Shown here one piece after another: positions 8,679-18,700 of a stretch of 64,000 nucleotides of DNA. The DNA is from Candidatus Rhodoferax mariagerensis (GTDB lineage Bacteria > Pseudomonadota > Gammaproteobacteria > Burkholderiales > Burkholderiaceae_C). The translations under genes were made by a program, and so were the position numbers. Numbering within the stretch: the stretch's first letter is position 1; each line of letters opens with the position of its first letter. The notes under the pieces were generated by a model. That model saw only the letters and a program-made list of their open reading frames with translations. It had not been told where the DNA came from and did no database searches. The DNA lies in assembly GCA_016719055.1 (NCBI GenBank), contig JADKAW010000009.1, positions 1 to 64,000 on the forward strand, given 5' to 3'.

Positions 8679-9961
8679 CGGTGTCTGCGCTCAAGAGCCT
8701 GGTGATGGTGTGCATCGGCAAAGAGGCACAGCCCCTAGGACAACTCAGCTACGTGAAGGACGGCGCACGGGAATACTCGGCTTTTGCCTATGACAACACC
8801 TGGTTGAATGACCCGGCACGCTTCGAGGTGTCCCCCGACCTGGCGCTGATCAAGGGGCACCAGTCCCGGCGTGCGCCCAGCCGTGACGACTCGTGTTTTC
8901 ACCTGGCCTTGGCCGACACCGAACCCGATGCCTGGGGGCGCCGCGTGATTGCCAGGGCACATGCCAAAGCACGCCAAACCAACCCCCGTTTGAAGGCGCT
9001 CAATGCGCTGGATTACCTCAGCGCGGTAGATGATTTCAGTCGCATGGGCGCTCTGCGTCTGCAACACGACAACGGCAGCTTCTTGAGAACAGTAGAGGAG
9101 GGAAAGCGTCGCACCCCACCGCTGGTCGATCTGCAGCGCCTGTTTGAGGCCAGTCGGGCGGTGGAGGGCGGACATGAAACCATTGAGGACCTAACCTACC
9201 TTCAAGGCAAGGGCACCTCTCTTGGCGGGATGCGGCCCAAGTGCACGGTGCTCGATGTGGATGGCCGCCTGGCGCTCGGAAAGTTTCCCAGTCTGATGGA
9301 CGCACGCCAAGTGACCCGAGCCGAGGTGCTGGCGCTGCGCCTGGCGCAACGTGCGGGCATCGATGCGGCACTGGCAAGAGTGGAATTGGTGGGTGGCACC
9401 CCAGTGGCTGTCATTCGCCGTTTTGACCGCACCGCTGACCACGCGCGCATTCCCTATTTGTCGGCAGCGTCCATGCTGCAAGCCAGCCGCAACGAAGACC
9501 GCTCCTACACCGAAATTGCCGACATCATCCGTGCCAAATGTGCCAACCCAAGTGTCGATGCGCAACAGCTTTGGCGCCGCCTGGTGTTTAACCTGCTCAT
9601 CACCAATGTCGATGATCACCTGCAAAACCTGGGATTTCTTTACGTCGGGCAAGGTCAATGGCGATTGGCACCGCATTTCGATGTGAACCCGTTCCCCGAC
9701 AAAGACCGCGAATCCAAAACCTGGCTCAGTGAAGCCACTGGCCCCATCACCTCGTTGGACATGCTCATGGCGCAGGCGCGCTATTTCAGTTTGCTGCCAA
9801 CCGACGCACTGCAAGTGCTGGCGCAGGTGGTTGCCGCGGTGTGTGACTGGCGCGCCGTGGCGCTGAGCCCAGCGGTGGGGCTGGTAGCCCGGGAGCTTGA
9901 TGATTTTGTGCCGGCGTTTGAGCATTCGCAGATCGATGCCGCACGCGGCTTGATCGGGTGA
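8675..9961 (+). CDS. HipA-like serine/threonine kinase toxin
   Basis: 428 aa, the usual HipA length. The N-terminal subdomain (GQLSYVKDG, SRAPSRDD-like region) is followed by the kinase core: a glycine-rich loop SLGGMRPKC, a catalytic segment NVDDHLQNLGF (Asp/His/Asn pattern of the family) and the metal-binding LAPHFDVNPFP. E. coli HipA phosphorylates glutamyl-tRNA synthetase and induces persistence. Whether this relative has the same target cannot be read from sequence. It is encoded directly after its antitoxin and converges on the response regulator gene with only 15 bp between the stops. It appears intact. Confidence 0.87.
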   Translation: MTVSALKSLVMVCIGKEAQPLGQLSYVKDGAREYSAFAYDNTWLNDPARFEVSPDLALIKGHQSRRAPSRDDSCFHLALADTEPDAWGRRVIARAHAKARQTNPRLKALNALDYLSAVDDFSRMGALRLQHDNGSFLRTVEEGKRRTPPLVDLQRLFEASRAVEGGHETIEDLTYLQGKGTSLGGMRPKCTVLDVDGRLALGKFPSLMDARQVTRAEVLALRLAQRAGIDAALARVELVGGTPVAVIRRFDRTADHARIPYLSAASMLQASRNEDRSYTEIADIIRAKCANPSVDAQQLWRRLVFNLLITNVDDHLQNLGFLYVGQGQWRLAPHFDVNPFPDKDRESKTWLSEATGPITSLDMLMAQARYFSLLPTDALQVLAQVVAAVCDWRAVALSPAVGLVARELDDFVPAFEHSQIDAARGLIG

Positions 9962-9976
9962 TGCAGTCACAAATTG

Positions 9977-10636
9977 TTACCTGTTGGTCGAGCGACGGTC
10001 GGGCAGTTCGTGGCTGTCCACATAGCGTGTCAGCTCGGCCACGCTGTGCAGGTCAAGCTTGCGCATGATGTTGCGCCGATGCACTTCAACGGTAGAGGCG
10101 GCAATGCCCAGCTTGCCGGCGATCACATTCGAGGTGTGGCCGTTTGCCACCAGCCTGAGCACCTGCCACTCACGCGGGCCAATGGTCTTGCGGCTGCGCC
10201 CGGCATGTTGATCAAGCAAACCGTCGGCCATCAAGGCGGTAACTTCTGAGCTGATGTAAGTGCGGCCCTGTGCTGCTGCGCGCACAGCGTGCAGCAGCTC
10301 ATCGAAGCCCTCGGACTTGGTGACGTAACCGGTGGCACCCGCTTGCAGCATTTCAAGCACATAACGTTGTTCCGAATGGGTGGATAAAGCCACCACCCTG
10401 ACCCCGGGCAGCGCAGCGTGCAGGACGCGTGTGGCCTCTATGCCGTTCATGCCGGTCATATTGATGTCCATGCAAATGACGTGTGGCGCAGTGGCGCGGG
10501 CCAACTCCAGCACTTCAGACCCCGAACTGGCCAGGCCGACCACCTCTATGTCGGTCACCGACAGCAGCAGGCGTTGCAGCGCTTCACGAAAAATCTGATG
10601 GTCGTCGACCAGCAAGAGGCGAACCTTCATCACCAT
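9977..10636 (-). CDS. LuxR/NarL-family response regulator
   Basis: 219 aa: receiver domain (VDDHQIFREAL, phospho-acceptor Asp in VICMDINMTGMNG, Lys in YVTKSEG) followed by a LuxR-type helix-turn-helix (REWQVLRLVANGHTSNVIAG then ASTVEVHRRNIMRKL). It is expected to be activated by the adjacent sensor kinase and to bind DNA as a dimer. The start overlaps or abuts the kinase stop (TGATG arrangement at 10628-10632). Because the kinase gene is interrupted, this regulator may now be orphaned. The TACCGGTA palindromes near 8.15 and 13.39 kb are candidate targets, which is inference only. Confidence 0.9.
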   Translation of the reverse strand: MVMKVRLLLVDDHQIFREALQRLLLSVTDIEVVGLASSGSEVLELARATAPHVICMDINMTGMNGIEATRVLHAALPGVRVVALSTHSEQRYVLEMLQAGATGYVTKSEGFDELLHAVRAAAQGRTYISSEVTALMADGLLDQHAGRSRKTIGPREWQVLRLVANGHTSNVIAGKLGIAASTVEVHRRNIMRKLDLHSVAELTRYVDSHELPDRRSTNR

Positions 10637-11266
10637 GACCCCAAGCTGTGATTGGGTATTTCAATGCGAATACAGGTGCCCTGGCCGGGGGCGCTTTCAA
10701 GCGCAAAGCGACCATCCAGGAATTCAGCCGTTTGGCTCATGTGGCGCAAGCCTTGCCCGGCAAACAGACCATTTTCGCCAGGCAAGTGCGTGGCTGCCGC
10801 ATCAAAGCCGATGCCATCGTCAGCAATCGTCAGATGGACTGGCCAGCTGGTGAGTTGCAGCGACAAACTGATGTGGCGGGCTTGGGCGTGCTTGGCGCAG
10901 TTGGTGAATGCCTCTTGGGCGATGCGAAACAAGGCCAGTTCGGTATCTGCTGGCAGCCGAAGCTGGTCTGGCGTGCAGTTTATTTCCACTTTCAAACCGG
11001 TGCGCTGGCCAAACAATCTGGCATAGCTTTGCAAGGCGGCAGACAAGCCACCCAACTCAAATACGCTGGGGTACAAATCCGCACACAGGTTGCGTATGCC
11101 GGTGTTGGTGTCTTCCAGCAACGCCAGGGTGTCGGCGGCGCAATCTGAAAAAACCTGGGTGTGCCGCGAGTTGGGCGCGGTGGCAATCATCAGCTCCAGG
11201 TTGAGGCGCAACGCAGCCAGGTTGGCGCTGGTCAGGTCATGCAGATGGTGTGAAAACCGGCGTTGA
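10630..11266 (-). pseudogene. Sensor histidine kinase, C-terminal part (HisKA_3 + HATPase), split by IS
   Basis: The frame reads from the IS boundary through YQRRFSHHLHDL (phospho-accepting His, HisKA_3 dimerisation motif) and LRLNLELM to an HATPase domain with FRIAQEAFTNCAKHA (N box), IADDGIGFD (G1) and LFAGQGLRHM (G2). It lacks its own start and input domain. The N-terminal PAS part lies on the other side of the IS3-family element at 12839-13302 on the same strand, so the two are remains of one NarX/UhpB-type kinase gene coupled to the downstream response regulator. Confidence 0.85.
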
Positions 11267-11330
11267 TAAAGTGGATCCCGGATTTAAGACAAGAATTTAA
11301 GATGACCTCAAATCCGGGAAATCCAAGACC

Positions 11331-11628
11331 ATGAGTGAAACCAAGAAACGCAAAGTCCACACACCAGAGTACAAAGCCAAGGTGGGGTTGGAGGCTTTGC
11401 GTAGCGACAAGACCATCAACCAAATTGGCCAGGATTTTGATGTTCATCCAGGCAAGTCGGGCTGTGGAAGAAGGCTATCCAAGAGCAGGCAAAGACTTTG
11501 TTTGAGTGCAAGCGTGGCCCCAAGTCGGTGGATGCTCAAAGTGAGCCGGAGCGCTTGTATGGCGAGATTGGCCGCCTCAAAATGGAACTCGACTGGCTCA
11601 AAAAAAAGTCCGGGATGAGCCCATCATG
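11331..11628 (+). pseudogene. IS3-family transposase OrfA (helix-turn-helix), frameshifted
   Basis: Starts MSETKKRKVHTPEYKAKVGL, a typical OrfA helix-turn-helix protein that binds IS ends. After FDVHP the frame is lost. Restoring one T near 11451 recovers VGLWKKAIQEQAK and then the leucine-rich region RLYGEIGRLKMELDWLKKK. The A-rich tract AAAAAAAAG near 11600 sits where IS3 elements use programmed -1 frameshifting into OrfB. Confidence 0.82.
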
Positions 11629-12561
11629 ATGCGCCAGGACTGGATCGACATGAAAGACGACTTGGTGCCCACCACGCGCCAGTGCGAACTCGCGGGTGTC
11701 TCACGAGCCACGATGTATTCCCGTCAAAGGCCCAAAGTGGCCGACCAAGACGATCAACTGCTAAGCCGCCTGATCGACGAAGAATACACTCGGCATCCGT
11801 TTTACGGCACCCGGCGCATGGTAGTTGTTATCAGCAAGGCAGTAGGCTACCGGGTCAATCGTAAGCGCATCCAACGCCTGATGCGCCAGATGGGCTTGCA
11901 AGGCATGGCACCCGGCCCCAACACCAGCCGGGCACACCCACAGCACCCGATTTACCCATACCTGCTGCGTGGCCTTGAGATCACCCGGCCCAACCAGGTC
12001 TGGAGCACTGACATCACCACATCCGTCTGGCCAACGGGTTTGTCTATCTGGTGGCGGTGATGGACTGGTACAGCCGCAAGGTGCTGAGCTGGCGAATCAG
12101 CAACAGCATGGATGCCAGCTTTTGCCTGGACTGTCTGGAGGAGGCGCTGCGCAACTTTGGCACGCCCGACATCTTCAATAGCGACCAAGGCGCACAGTTC
12201 ACCAGCGCCGACTTTTACCGGGGTACTCCAACGCGAGGAGATCAAAATCAGCATGGACGGACGGGGTCGGGCCTTTGACAACATTTTTGTAGAACGTCTG
12301 TGGCGCAACGTCAAGTACGAGGATGTCTACCTCAACGGTTATGCCACGATGGGCGAATTGATGGTTGGGCTGAGCAAGTATTTTGTGCTCTACAACACCG
12401 AACGTCCGCATCAGTCACTCGACTACAACACGCCTGATTCGGTGTACGTCAGTGCCAGCGGCGGTGGCGCGCTGATCATCGATAAATTCAAAGAAAGTCC
12501 AAAATCCGAAGACCAAAAACCCGTGTGCACAACGGCCCTGGTTGATCAGCTTGATGGATAA
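11626..12561 (+). pseudogene. IS3-family transposase OrfB (DDE integrase), frameshifted
   Basis: rve-type DDE transposase. HTH_21-like N-terminus (RHPFYGTRRM, GYRVNRKRIQRLMRQMGL), first catalytic Asp in WSTDIT, second in FNSDQGAQFTS, Glu in FVERLWRNVKYEDVYL, and the conserved end YNTERPHQSLDY. Two one-base errors break it: a missing T near 12019 (expected DITYIRLANGF) and an extra T near 12218 (expected SADFTGVLQREE). Either the element is dead or these are sequencing indels. Confidence 0.83.
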
Positions 12562-12838
12562 GCAGGGGGTCGGCATGGATATGTGGACAAGCTTGCAAAA
12601 CGCCCAGCTTGACCACCTACCCACCCCTCCCCCCAGCGCTTACCCACAAGAGTTCCGCCTTCGGCCTGACGCGCTTCGCTTGCCAAACAGCCTTTAAAAA
12701 ATGAATTCAAAAATACCAAATACCAAGCCAGAGGACTTGGGGTTTGGCCAAAACCGGGGCAACGCCGTCCAGTTGTATATGAAAACGGGGATTGCTTAAA
12801 TTAACTGAAAAATTGTCTTGACACTTGGGTCCACTTTA

Positions 12839-13302
12839 GTCTGCGGCGCACCCGAACTGTTGAGCTGTTGGCAGTGCTGGTACCAGGCGTATTGGTCGGC
12901 CTTGAGGATCAGGCGAAAAAACACCCACTCAACCAAAGCCTCGCGGCTTAGACCAAACAGCGTGGCGGTGGTTTGGTTGGCTTGTAAAAAAAAGCCCTTG
13001 TCGCTGAGTGTGCAATAGGCAACCGGTGCCAGATCATAGAGGTCAAAGTAGCGGCTGCGCTCAATCTCAATTGCCCGTTGTGCGCTGCGCAACTGCTCGT
13101 TTTGCAACTCAAGCTCGATCTGGTGTACCTGCAGTTCGTGCAGCAGAAGCCCGGTGTCATGTGGCAAAAGGGGGCTGGCGCTGTTAGCCATACCGGCTGC
13201 GCACACACGCCAGCGCGACTCGGCTTCGTCGCGCAATGCCTGTAATGGCTGCGTCTCGACACCCGGTGACTGAGGGCTGCGTGTGGCCTGATGATCGTCC
13301 AT
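12839..13302 (-). pseudogene. Sensor histidine kinase, N-terminal PAS part, split by IS
   Basis: Starts at ATG 13302 with GGGAGG upstream. After a polar N-terminus comes a coiled coil (HELQVHQIELELQNEQLRSA) leading to a PAS domain (YFDLYDLAPVAYCTLSDKG, ANQTTATLFGL). The host sequence stops at SSGAPQT, and the following residues KVDPSVKTIFQLI are encoded by the IS end. PAS proteins normally continue with a C-terminal strand and a DIT(E/D)RK linker before the HisKA_3 helix. That stretch, about 60-70 residues by comparison with the family, is absent from both halves, so the IS event deleted it. Confidence 0.82.
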
Positions 13303-13585
13303 GGATGCCTCCCGTGTTTGGGTGGTATTTGCGATGAGAAATTTTACGCCGGGATGATTTGGTGCCACAGAAAAACAGGGGCAACACTACCGGTTTACCG
13401 GTAGCGCAATTACCTGCTTTTCGGCAACTGCGGCGTGGGCTGGCGCGTATGCTTTAGCGGGCATGGGTTAACGCGGCACGGTTGTGAGCCAAGGATGGTG
13501 CCCGCCGTGGGTGCAGTTTTATGCATCAAATTGGGCTGTAGCCCTTGTAGACATTGCGTAAATAGCTACTAAAAACATAGTGGAT
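13303..13585. promoter_or_regulatory. Divergent intergenic region with TACCGGTA palindromes
   Basis: Between the kinase and the GGDEF gene. CTACCGGT at 13387-13394 directly abuts TTACCGGTAG at 13395-13404, followed by CAATTACC. The same octamer occurs in front of the chemotaxis operon. An interspersed repeat occupies 13517-13569. No other gene is seen. Confidence 0.45.
13517..13569 (-). repeat. Interspersed repeat copy upstream of first dCACHE-GGDEF gene
   Basis: Minus-strand reading AGTAGCTATTTACGCAAT then AAGGGCTACAGCCC, ending in a GATGCATAAAA motif. The copy at 15643-15698 is equivalent in position relative to the second paralog. Confidence 0.6.
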
Positions 13586-15688
13586 ATGACATCTCATACA
13601 AACCAGGGTATTCCCTGGCTACAGTCGCTGGGAACCCGTGCGATTGTGATCACGCTGGCTGTTTTTGTGGTCAATCTGTGGGCGCTGTCGTTCTACGCGA
13701 GCCGCTTGCTGCAAGCGGACATGCAGCGGGTGTTGGGTGAGCAGCAGTTTCAAGCCGTGTCTTTTGTGGCAACAGAAATCAATGATGAGCTGACCGACCG
13801 GCTGGTGGCACTCGAACACATTGCCAAAGATATGGATGAGCGTCTGATCAGCCAACCCGCCGCGTTGCAGGCAACGCTGGAGCAGCGGCCCATTCTGCAA
13901 CTGATGTTCAACGGCGGCATCTTTGCCACCGATGCCAACGGCACGGCGATTGCCGATGTGCCGCTGTCCACTGGCCGCATTGGCACCAACTACATTGACC
14001 GCGAGTCAGTGTCGGTGCCGCTCAAGACCGGCAAAACCGTGATTGGCCGCCCTGCCATGGGCAAGAAACTGGGCGCACCCATATTCAGCATCGTCACACC
14101 GATACGCAGCACCGCTGGGGCGGTGATTGGCACCCTGGTAGCGACCATCAACCTGGGTAAACCGAACTTTTTGGACAAGGTAACCGCCGGGCGTTATGGC
14201 AAAACCGGGGGCTATCTGCTGGTGGCGCCGCAACATGACCTGTTCGTGACGGCCTCGGACAAAAGCCGCATCATGCAGCCGCTGCCGACCCGGGGCCGCA
14301 ACACCTTGCACGACCGCTACATGTTGGGTTTTGAGGGCTACGGCGTGGCAATCAATGTCAGCGGTGTGGCCGAACTCAGCGCCGCCAAAGCCATTCCGAT
14401 TGCGGGCTGGTTCATCGCCGTGGTGTTGCCCGCCGCAGAAGCCTTTGCGCCCATTCACGCCATGCAGCAGCGCATGCTGTGGGCCACTTTGTTTCTGACC
14501 CTGCTGACCGGCGCGCTGACCTGGTGGCTGTTGCAACGCCAACTCGCGCCCATGCTGGGCGCCGCCAACGCGCTGACGCGCCTGGCAACCGAAAACCTGC
14601 CGATCAAGGCGCTGCCAATCACCCGCCATGACGAAATTGGCGCAATGCTGGGCGGTTTCAACCATTTGCTGGAAACCCTGCGCAAACGTGAAGCGGCGCT
14701 GATTGACAGCGAGTTTCGCTGGAAGTTTGCCACTGAAGGGGCGGGTGACGGCCTGTGGGACTGGAACGTGTTGGCGGGCACGGTGTATTTCAGCCCTCGG
14801 TGGAAAGAGATGCTGGGCTTTTCGCAAGACGAGATCGGCAGCGACCTGGACGAATGGCGCAAGCGGATTCATCCCGACGATCTGGCGCGCGTCATGGCCG
14901 ATGTGCAAGCCCATCTGGACGGCCTGACACCGATTTACTTCAACGAACATCGCTTGTGTTGCAAGGATGGCCATTGGAAGTGGATTCTGGACCGGGGCCT
15001 GGTGGTTGCCCGGGATGCTGCTGGCAAACCTTTGCGCGCCATTGGCACGCATACCGACAATACCGAGCCGCATCAGACCGATGTCGAGCGCCAGGCAATG
15101 CAGGAGAAGATTCGGCAATTGGCCTTTATGGACCCCCTGACCCAGTTGCCTAACCGGCGCCTGCTCGACGACCGATTGGGCCAGGCCATGGTCGCCAGCA
15201 AGCGCAGTGGGCAGTATGGTGCCTTGATGTTCCTGGACCTGGACAACTTCAAACCCTTGAACGACCTGCACGGGCATGGCGTAGGCGACCTGCTGTTGGT
15301 GGAGGTGGCCCGGCGTTTGACCGACAGTGTGCGGGGAGCTGACTCGGTCGCGCGGCTTGGGGGAGATGAATTTGTGGTGGTGCTCAATGAACTCGATGCC
15401 GACCTGGCCCGCGCCATCGAAGAGGCCCGCGCCGTGGCCGAGAAAATTCGGCTCGCGCTGGCCGCTCCGTACCGCTTGACGGTGTCGCGGCCGGGTGAAC
15501 CGGTGGTCCTGGTAGAGCACCGTTGCAGTGCCAGCATTGGCGTGGTGATGTTTGTCAACCACGAAGAAACCCAGACAGACCTTATGAAATGGGCCGACGC
15601 GGCCATGTACCAGGCCAAGGATGCCGGCCGCAATGTGGTTCGATTTTATGCATCAAATGGGGCTGTAGCCCCCGTGGATAGAGCGTAG
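13586..15688 (+). CDS. dCACHE-HAMP-PAS-GGDEF diguanylate cyclase
   Basis: About 700 aa. N-terminal TM helix (about 15-38), periplasmic double-CACHE sensor (about 40-285), second TM (about 290-312), HAMP-like linker, PAS_3 domain (about 375-490, WKFATEGAGDGLWDWN) and GGDEF domain with intact active site ARLGGDEFVV (about 590) and DPLTQLPNRRLL at its start. It should synthesise c-di-GMP in response to an extracellular ligand. ATG 13586 is chosen over the GTG at 13580 by alignment with its downstream paralog. The last residues (ASNGAVAPVDRA) are encoded by an interspersed repeat. It is a tandem paralog of the next gene. Confidence 0.9.
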   Translation: MTSHTNQGIPWLQSLGTRAIVITLAVFVVNLWALSFYASRLLQADMQRVLGEQQFQAVSFVATEINDELTDRLVALEHIAKDMDERLISQPAALQATLEQRPILQLMFNGGIFATDANGTAIADVPLSTGRIGTNYIDRESVSVPLKTGKTVIGRPAMGKKLGAPIFSIVTPIRSTAGAVIGTLVATINLGKPNFLDKVTAGRYGKTGGYLLVAPQHDLFVTASDKSRIMQPLPTRGRNTLHDRYMLGFEGYGVAINVSGVAELSAAKAIPIAGWFIAVVLPAAEAFAPIHAMQQRMLWATLFLTLLTGALTWWLLQRQLAPMLGAANALTRLATENLPIKALPITRHDEIGAMLGGFNHLLETLRKREAALIDSEFRWKFATEGAGDGLWDWNVLAGTVYFSPRWKEMLGFSQDEIGSDLDEWRKRIHPDDLARVMADVQAHLDGLTPIYFNEHRLCCKDGHWKWILDRGLVVARDAAGKPLRAIGTHTDNTEPHQTDVERQAMQEKIRQLAFMDPLTQLPNRRLLDDRLGQAMVASKRSGQYGALMFLDLDNFKPLNDLHGHGVGDLLLVEVARRLTDSVRGADSVARLGGDEFVVVLNELDADLARAIEEARAVAEKIRLALAAPYRLTVSRPGEPVVLVEHRCSASIGVVMFVNHEETQTDLMKWADAAMYQAKDAGRNVVRFYASNGAVAPVDRA

Positions 15689-15698
15689 GAAGCTACTA
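15643..15698 (-). repeat. Interspersed repeat copy at the GGDEF/EAL gene junction
   Basis: Minus-strand reading AGTAGCTTCCTACGCTCTAT then GGGGGCTACAGCCCC and GATGCATAAAA. It overlaps the 3' end of the upstream gene, supplying its last codons and stop, and ends just before the ribosome-binding site of the downstream gene. Confidence 0.6.
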
Positions 15699-15712
15699 TA
15701 AGGAGAGTGTCA

Positions 15713-18700
15713 ATGACGTCTCAACTGAACTACAGGGTGCCTTGGCGGCACTCGCTTGGAAGTCGCGCGGTGGGGATCACGCTGGCGGTGTTTGTGCTCA
15801 ACCTATGGGCGCTGTCGTTCTACGTGAGTCACTTGCTGCAGGTGGACATGCAGCGCGTGCTGGGCGAGCAGCAGTTTCAAACCGTCTCTGTCGTTGCCAC
15901 GGAAATCAATGACCAGCTCACCGAGCGGCTGCTGGCGCTCGAACAAATAGCCAAAAACATCGACGAGCGTCTGGTCAGCCAACCCGCCGCGTTGCAGGCG
16001 ACGCTGGAGCAGCGGCCGCTGTTGCAACTGATGTTCAACGGCGGTGTCTTCGCCACCGATGCCAACGGCACGGCGATTGCCGATGTGCCGCTCTCGTATG
16101 GCCGCATCGGCACCAATTACCTCGACCGCGACTCCGTCGCCGTGCCGCTGAAGACCGGTAAAACGCTGATTGGCCGGCCCGCCATGGGCAAGAAGCTGGG
16201 CGCACCCATATTTAGCATCGTCGCACCACTTCGCCATCGCAACGGCGCGGTGATTGGCACCCTGGTGGCGACCGTCAATCTGGGTCAACCGAACTTTCTG
16301 GACAAGGTGACGGCAGGGCGTTATGGCAAAACGGGTGGCTATCTGCTGGTGGCGCCACAACACCAGCTGTTTGTGACGGCCTCCGACAAAACACGCGTCA
16401 TGCAGCCCTTGCCGGCGCAGGGTATCAACACCATGCATGACTGCTATATGCTGGGTTTTGAGGGTTTTGGCATTGGGTTCAATTACAGGGGTGTCGAAGA
16501 GCTCAATGCGGCCAAGGCCATTCCGGTTGCGGGCTGGTTCCTGGCGGTGACCATGCCAACCGCAGAGGCATTTGCACCCATTCATGACATGCAGCAGCGC
16601 ATGTTTCTGGCCACGCTGCTGCTGACCGGGCTGACCGGATTGCTCACCTGGTGGATTTTGAAACGCGAGTTGTCACCGCTGGTGGCCACGGCGGATGCGA
16701 TGACGGCGCTGGCCAATACCAACCAGATCGAGCAGCCCCTGCCGACCCAGCGGCAAGATGAAACCGGCCAGCTCATCCGAGCCTTCAACCGCATTCTGGC
16801 GCTGTGGACACAGCGCGAGGCGGCGCTGCGGACAAGCCAGGAAAACCTGGCCATCACCCTGAATTCGATTGGCGATGCGGTGATTGCCACCGATGTGGCA
16901 GGGCGCGTCACGCACATGAACCCGGTGGCCGAGCGTTTGACGGGCTGGTTGCTGGCTGACGGCCTGGGCCATTGGCTAACCGACGTGTTTCACATCGTCA
17001 ATGTCACCACGCGCCAACCGGTGGAAAACCCGGTGCAACTTGTGATCGACTGTGGCGCGGTGGTGGGGCTGGCCAACCACTCGGTACTATTGGCCCCGGG
17101 CGGGCAGGAATTCCACATCGCCGACAGTGCCGCGCCAATCCGCAACGCAGCGGGCGACATTGTGGGGGTGGTGCTGGTGTTCAGCGATGTCACCGAAAAA
17201 TACCGCCAGGATATGGCGCAGCGTATTGCTGCCACCGCGTTTGAGTCGCAGCAAGGCACCCTCATTACCAGCGCCGAACGCGTGATTTTGCAGGTGAACA
17301 AGGCGTTTACCGACATTACCGGCTACAGCGCCGAAGAAGCAGTGGGGCAAAACCCGCGCCTGATGAAATCTGACCGCCACGACGACACCTACTATATCGC
17401 CATGTACCAGGCGCTGGAGCGCACCGGGGTGTGGGCCGGCGAAATCTGGAACCGGCGCAAAAATGGCGAGGTGTACCCCGAGTGGCTCAACATCAGTGCC
17501 GTCAAGGACGAAGCCGGCCTGACCAGCCACTTTGTCGGCATCTTCACCGACATCAGCCAGCGCCTGAGTGCCCAGGCGCAAATTGACACGCTGGCTTTTT
17601 ATGACCCGCTGACGCAATTGCCCAACCGCCGCCTGTTGCTTGACCGGCTGGAGCAGGCGCTGCACACCAGCACCCGCCACGCGCGCAAAAGCGCCTTGCT
17701 GTTTGTTGATCTGGACAACTTCAAAACACTCAACGACACGCTGGGCCACTACCAGGGCGACCTGCTGCTGGTGCAGGTGGCACAGCGCCTGAAAACCTGC
17801 ATCCGCGACGGCGACACCGTGGCCCGCTTGGGCAGTGACGAGTTTGTGGTGATGCTGGAAGACCTGAGCGAAGACGAAATTGAAGCCGCCACCCAGGCAG
17901 AGACGGTGGCTGATGCCGTGTTGCGCGCCTTCCAATCAGACTTTACGCTCGACCAGGGCGACCACCACAGCACCCCCAGCATTGGCATCACCTTGTTTGG
18001 CGGCGAGGCGCTGGAGGGCAGCGAGCAGCCGCTCAAACGCGCCGAACTCGCGATGTTCCAGGCCAAGGCGGCGGGGCGCAACATGCTGCGCTTTTTTGAC
18101 GCGCAGATGCAAACCGAAGTCTCGGCCCACGCCGCGCTGGAAGCCGATTTGCGCGAGGCGGTGTCGCAACAACAATTCTTGCTGCACTACCAGCCGCAAG
18201 TGGTGGGTGCCGGACGCATCACCGGGGTGGAAGCCTTGGTGCGCTGGCAGCACCCGCTGCGCGGCCTGGTGTCGCCGGCCGAGTTCATTCCCCTGGCTGA
18301 AGAAAGTGGCCTGATCTTGCCCATTGGCCAATGGGTGCTGGAAACCGCTTGCAGCCAATTGGCCGCCTGGGCACTGCAACCCGAGCTGGCGCATCTGACC
18401 ATGGCCGTCAACGTGAGCGCGCTTCAGTTCAAACAGATGGATTTTGTGGACAGTGTGCTAGGCACCCTGGCCCGCACCCAGGCCAACCCGCACCGGCTCA
18501 AGCTGGAGTTGACCGAAAGCATGCTGGTGGACAACGTCGAGGCCATCATCGCCAAGATGGGCAACCTCAAGGCCCGTGGGGTGACTTTTTCGCTGGATGA
18601 TTTTGGCACTGGCTACTCGTCGCTGGCTTACCTGAAGCGCCTGCCGCTGGACCAGCTCAAGATTGACCAGGGTTTTGTGCGCAACATCGTCACCGACACC

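Larger units (their letters stand above)
11267..12838 (+). mobile_element. IS3-family insertion sequence, decayed or indel-affected
   Basis: About 1.57 kb bounded by imperfect inverted repeats beginning TAAAGTGGA (left, 11267) and, on the other strand, TAAAGTGGA (right, ending 12838). The similarity extends to a shared AAGACAA about 20 bp in. Flanking bases (TGA on the left, GTC on the right) do not form a target duplication, and the host kinase is missing sequence at the junction, so the insertion is linked to a deletion. It carries orfA and orfB, both frameshifted. The 280 bp after orfB hold no gene. Confidence 0.88.

Noticed and set aside
11232..11447. 71-codon minus-strand frame across the IS3 left end
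   Set aside because: Antisense to orfA and the kinase junction; the kinase continues in a different frame (YQRRFSHHLHDL).
14006..15562. 518-codon minus-strand frame opposite the dCACHE-GGDEF gene
   Set aside because: His/Gln/Arg-rich antisense frame over a well-supported gene.
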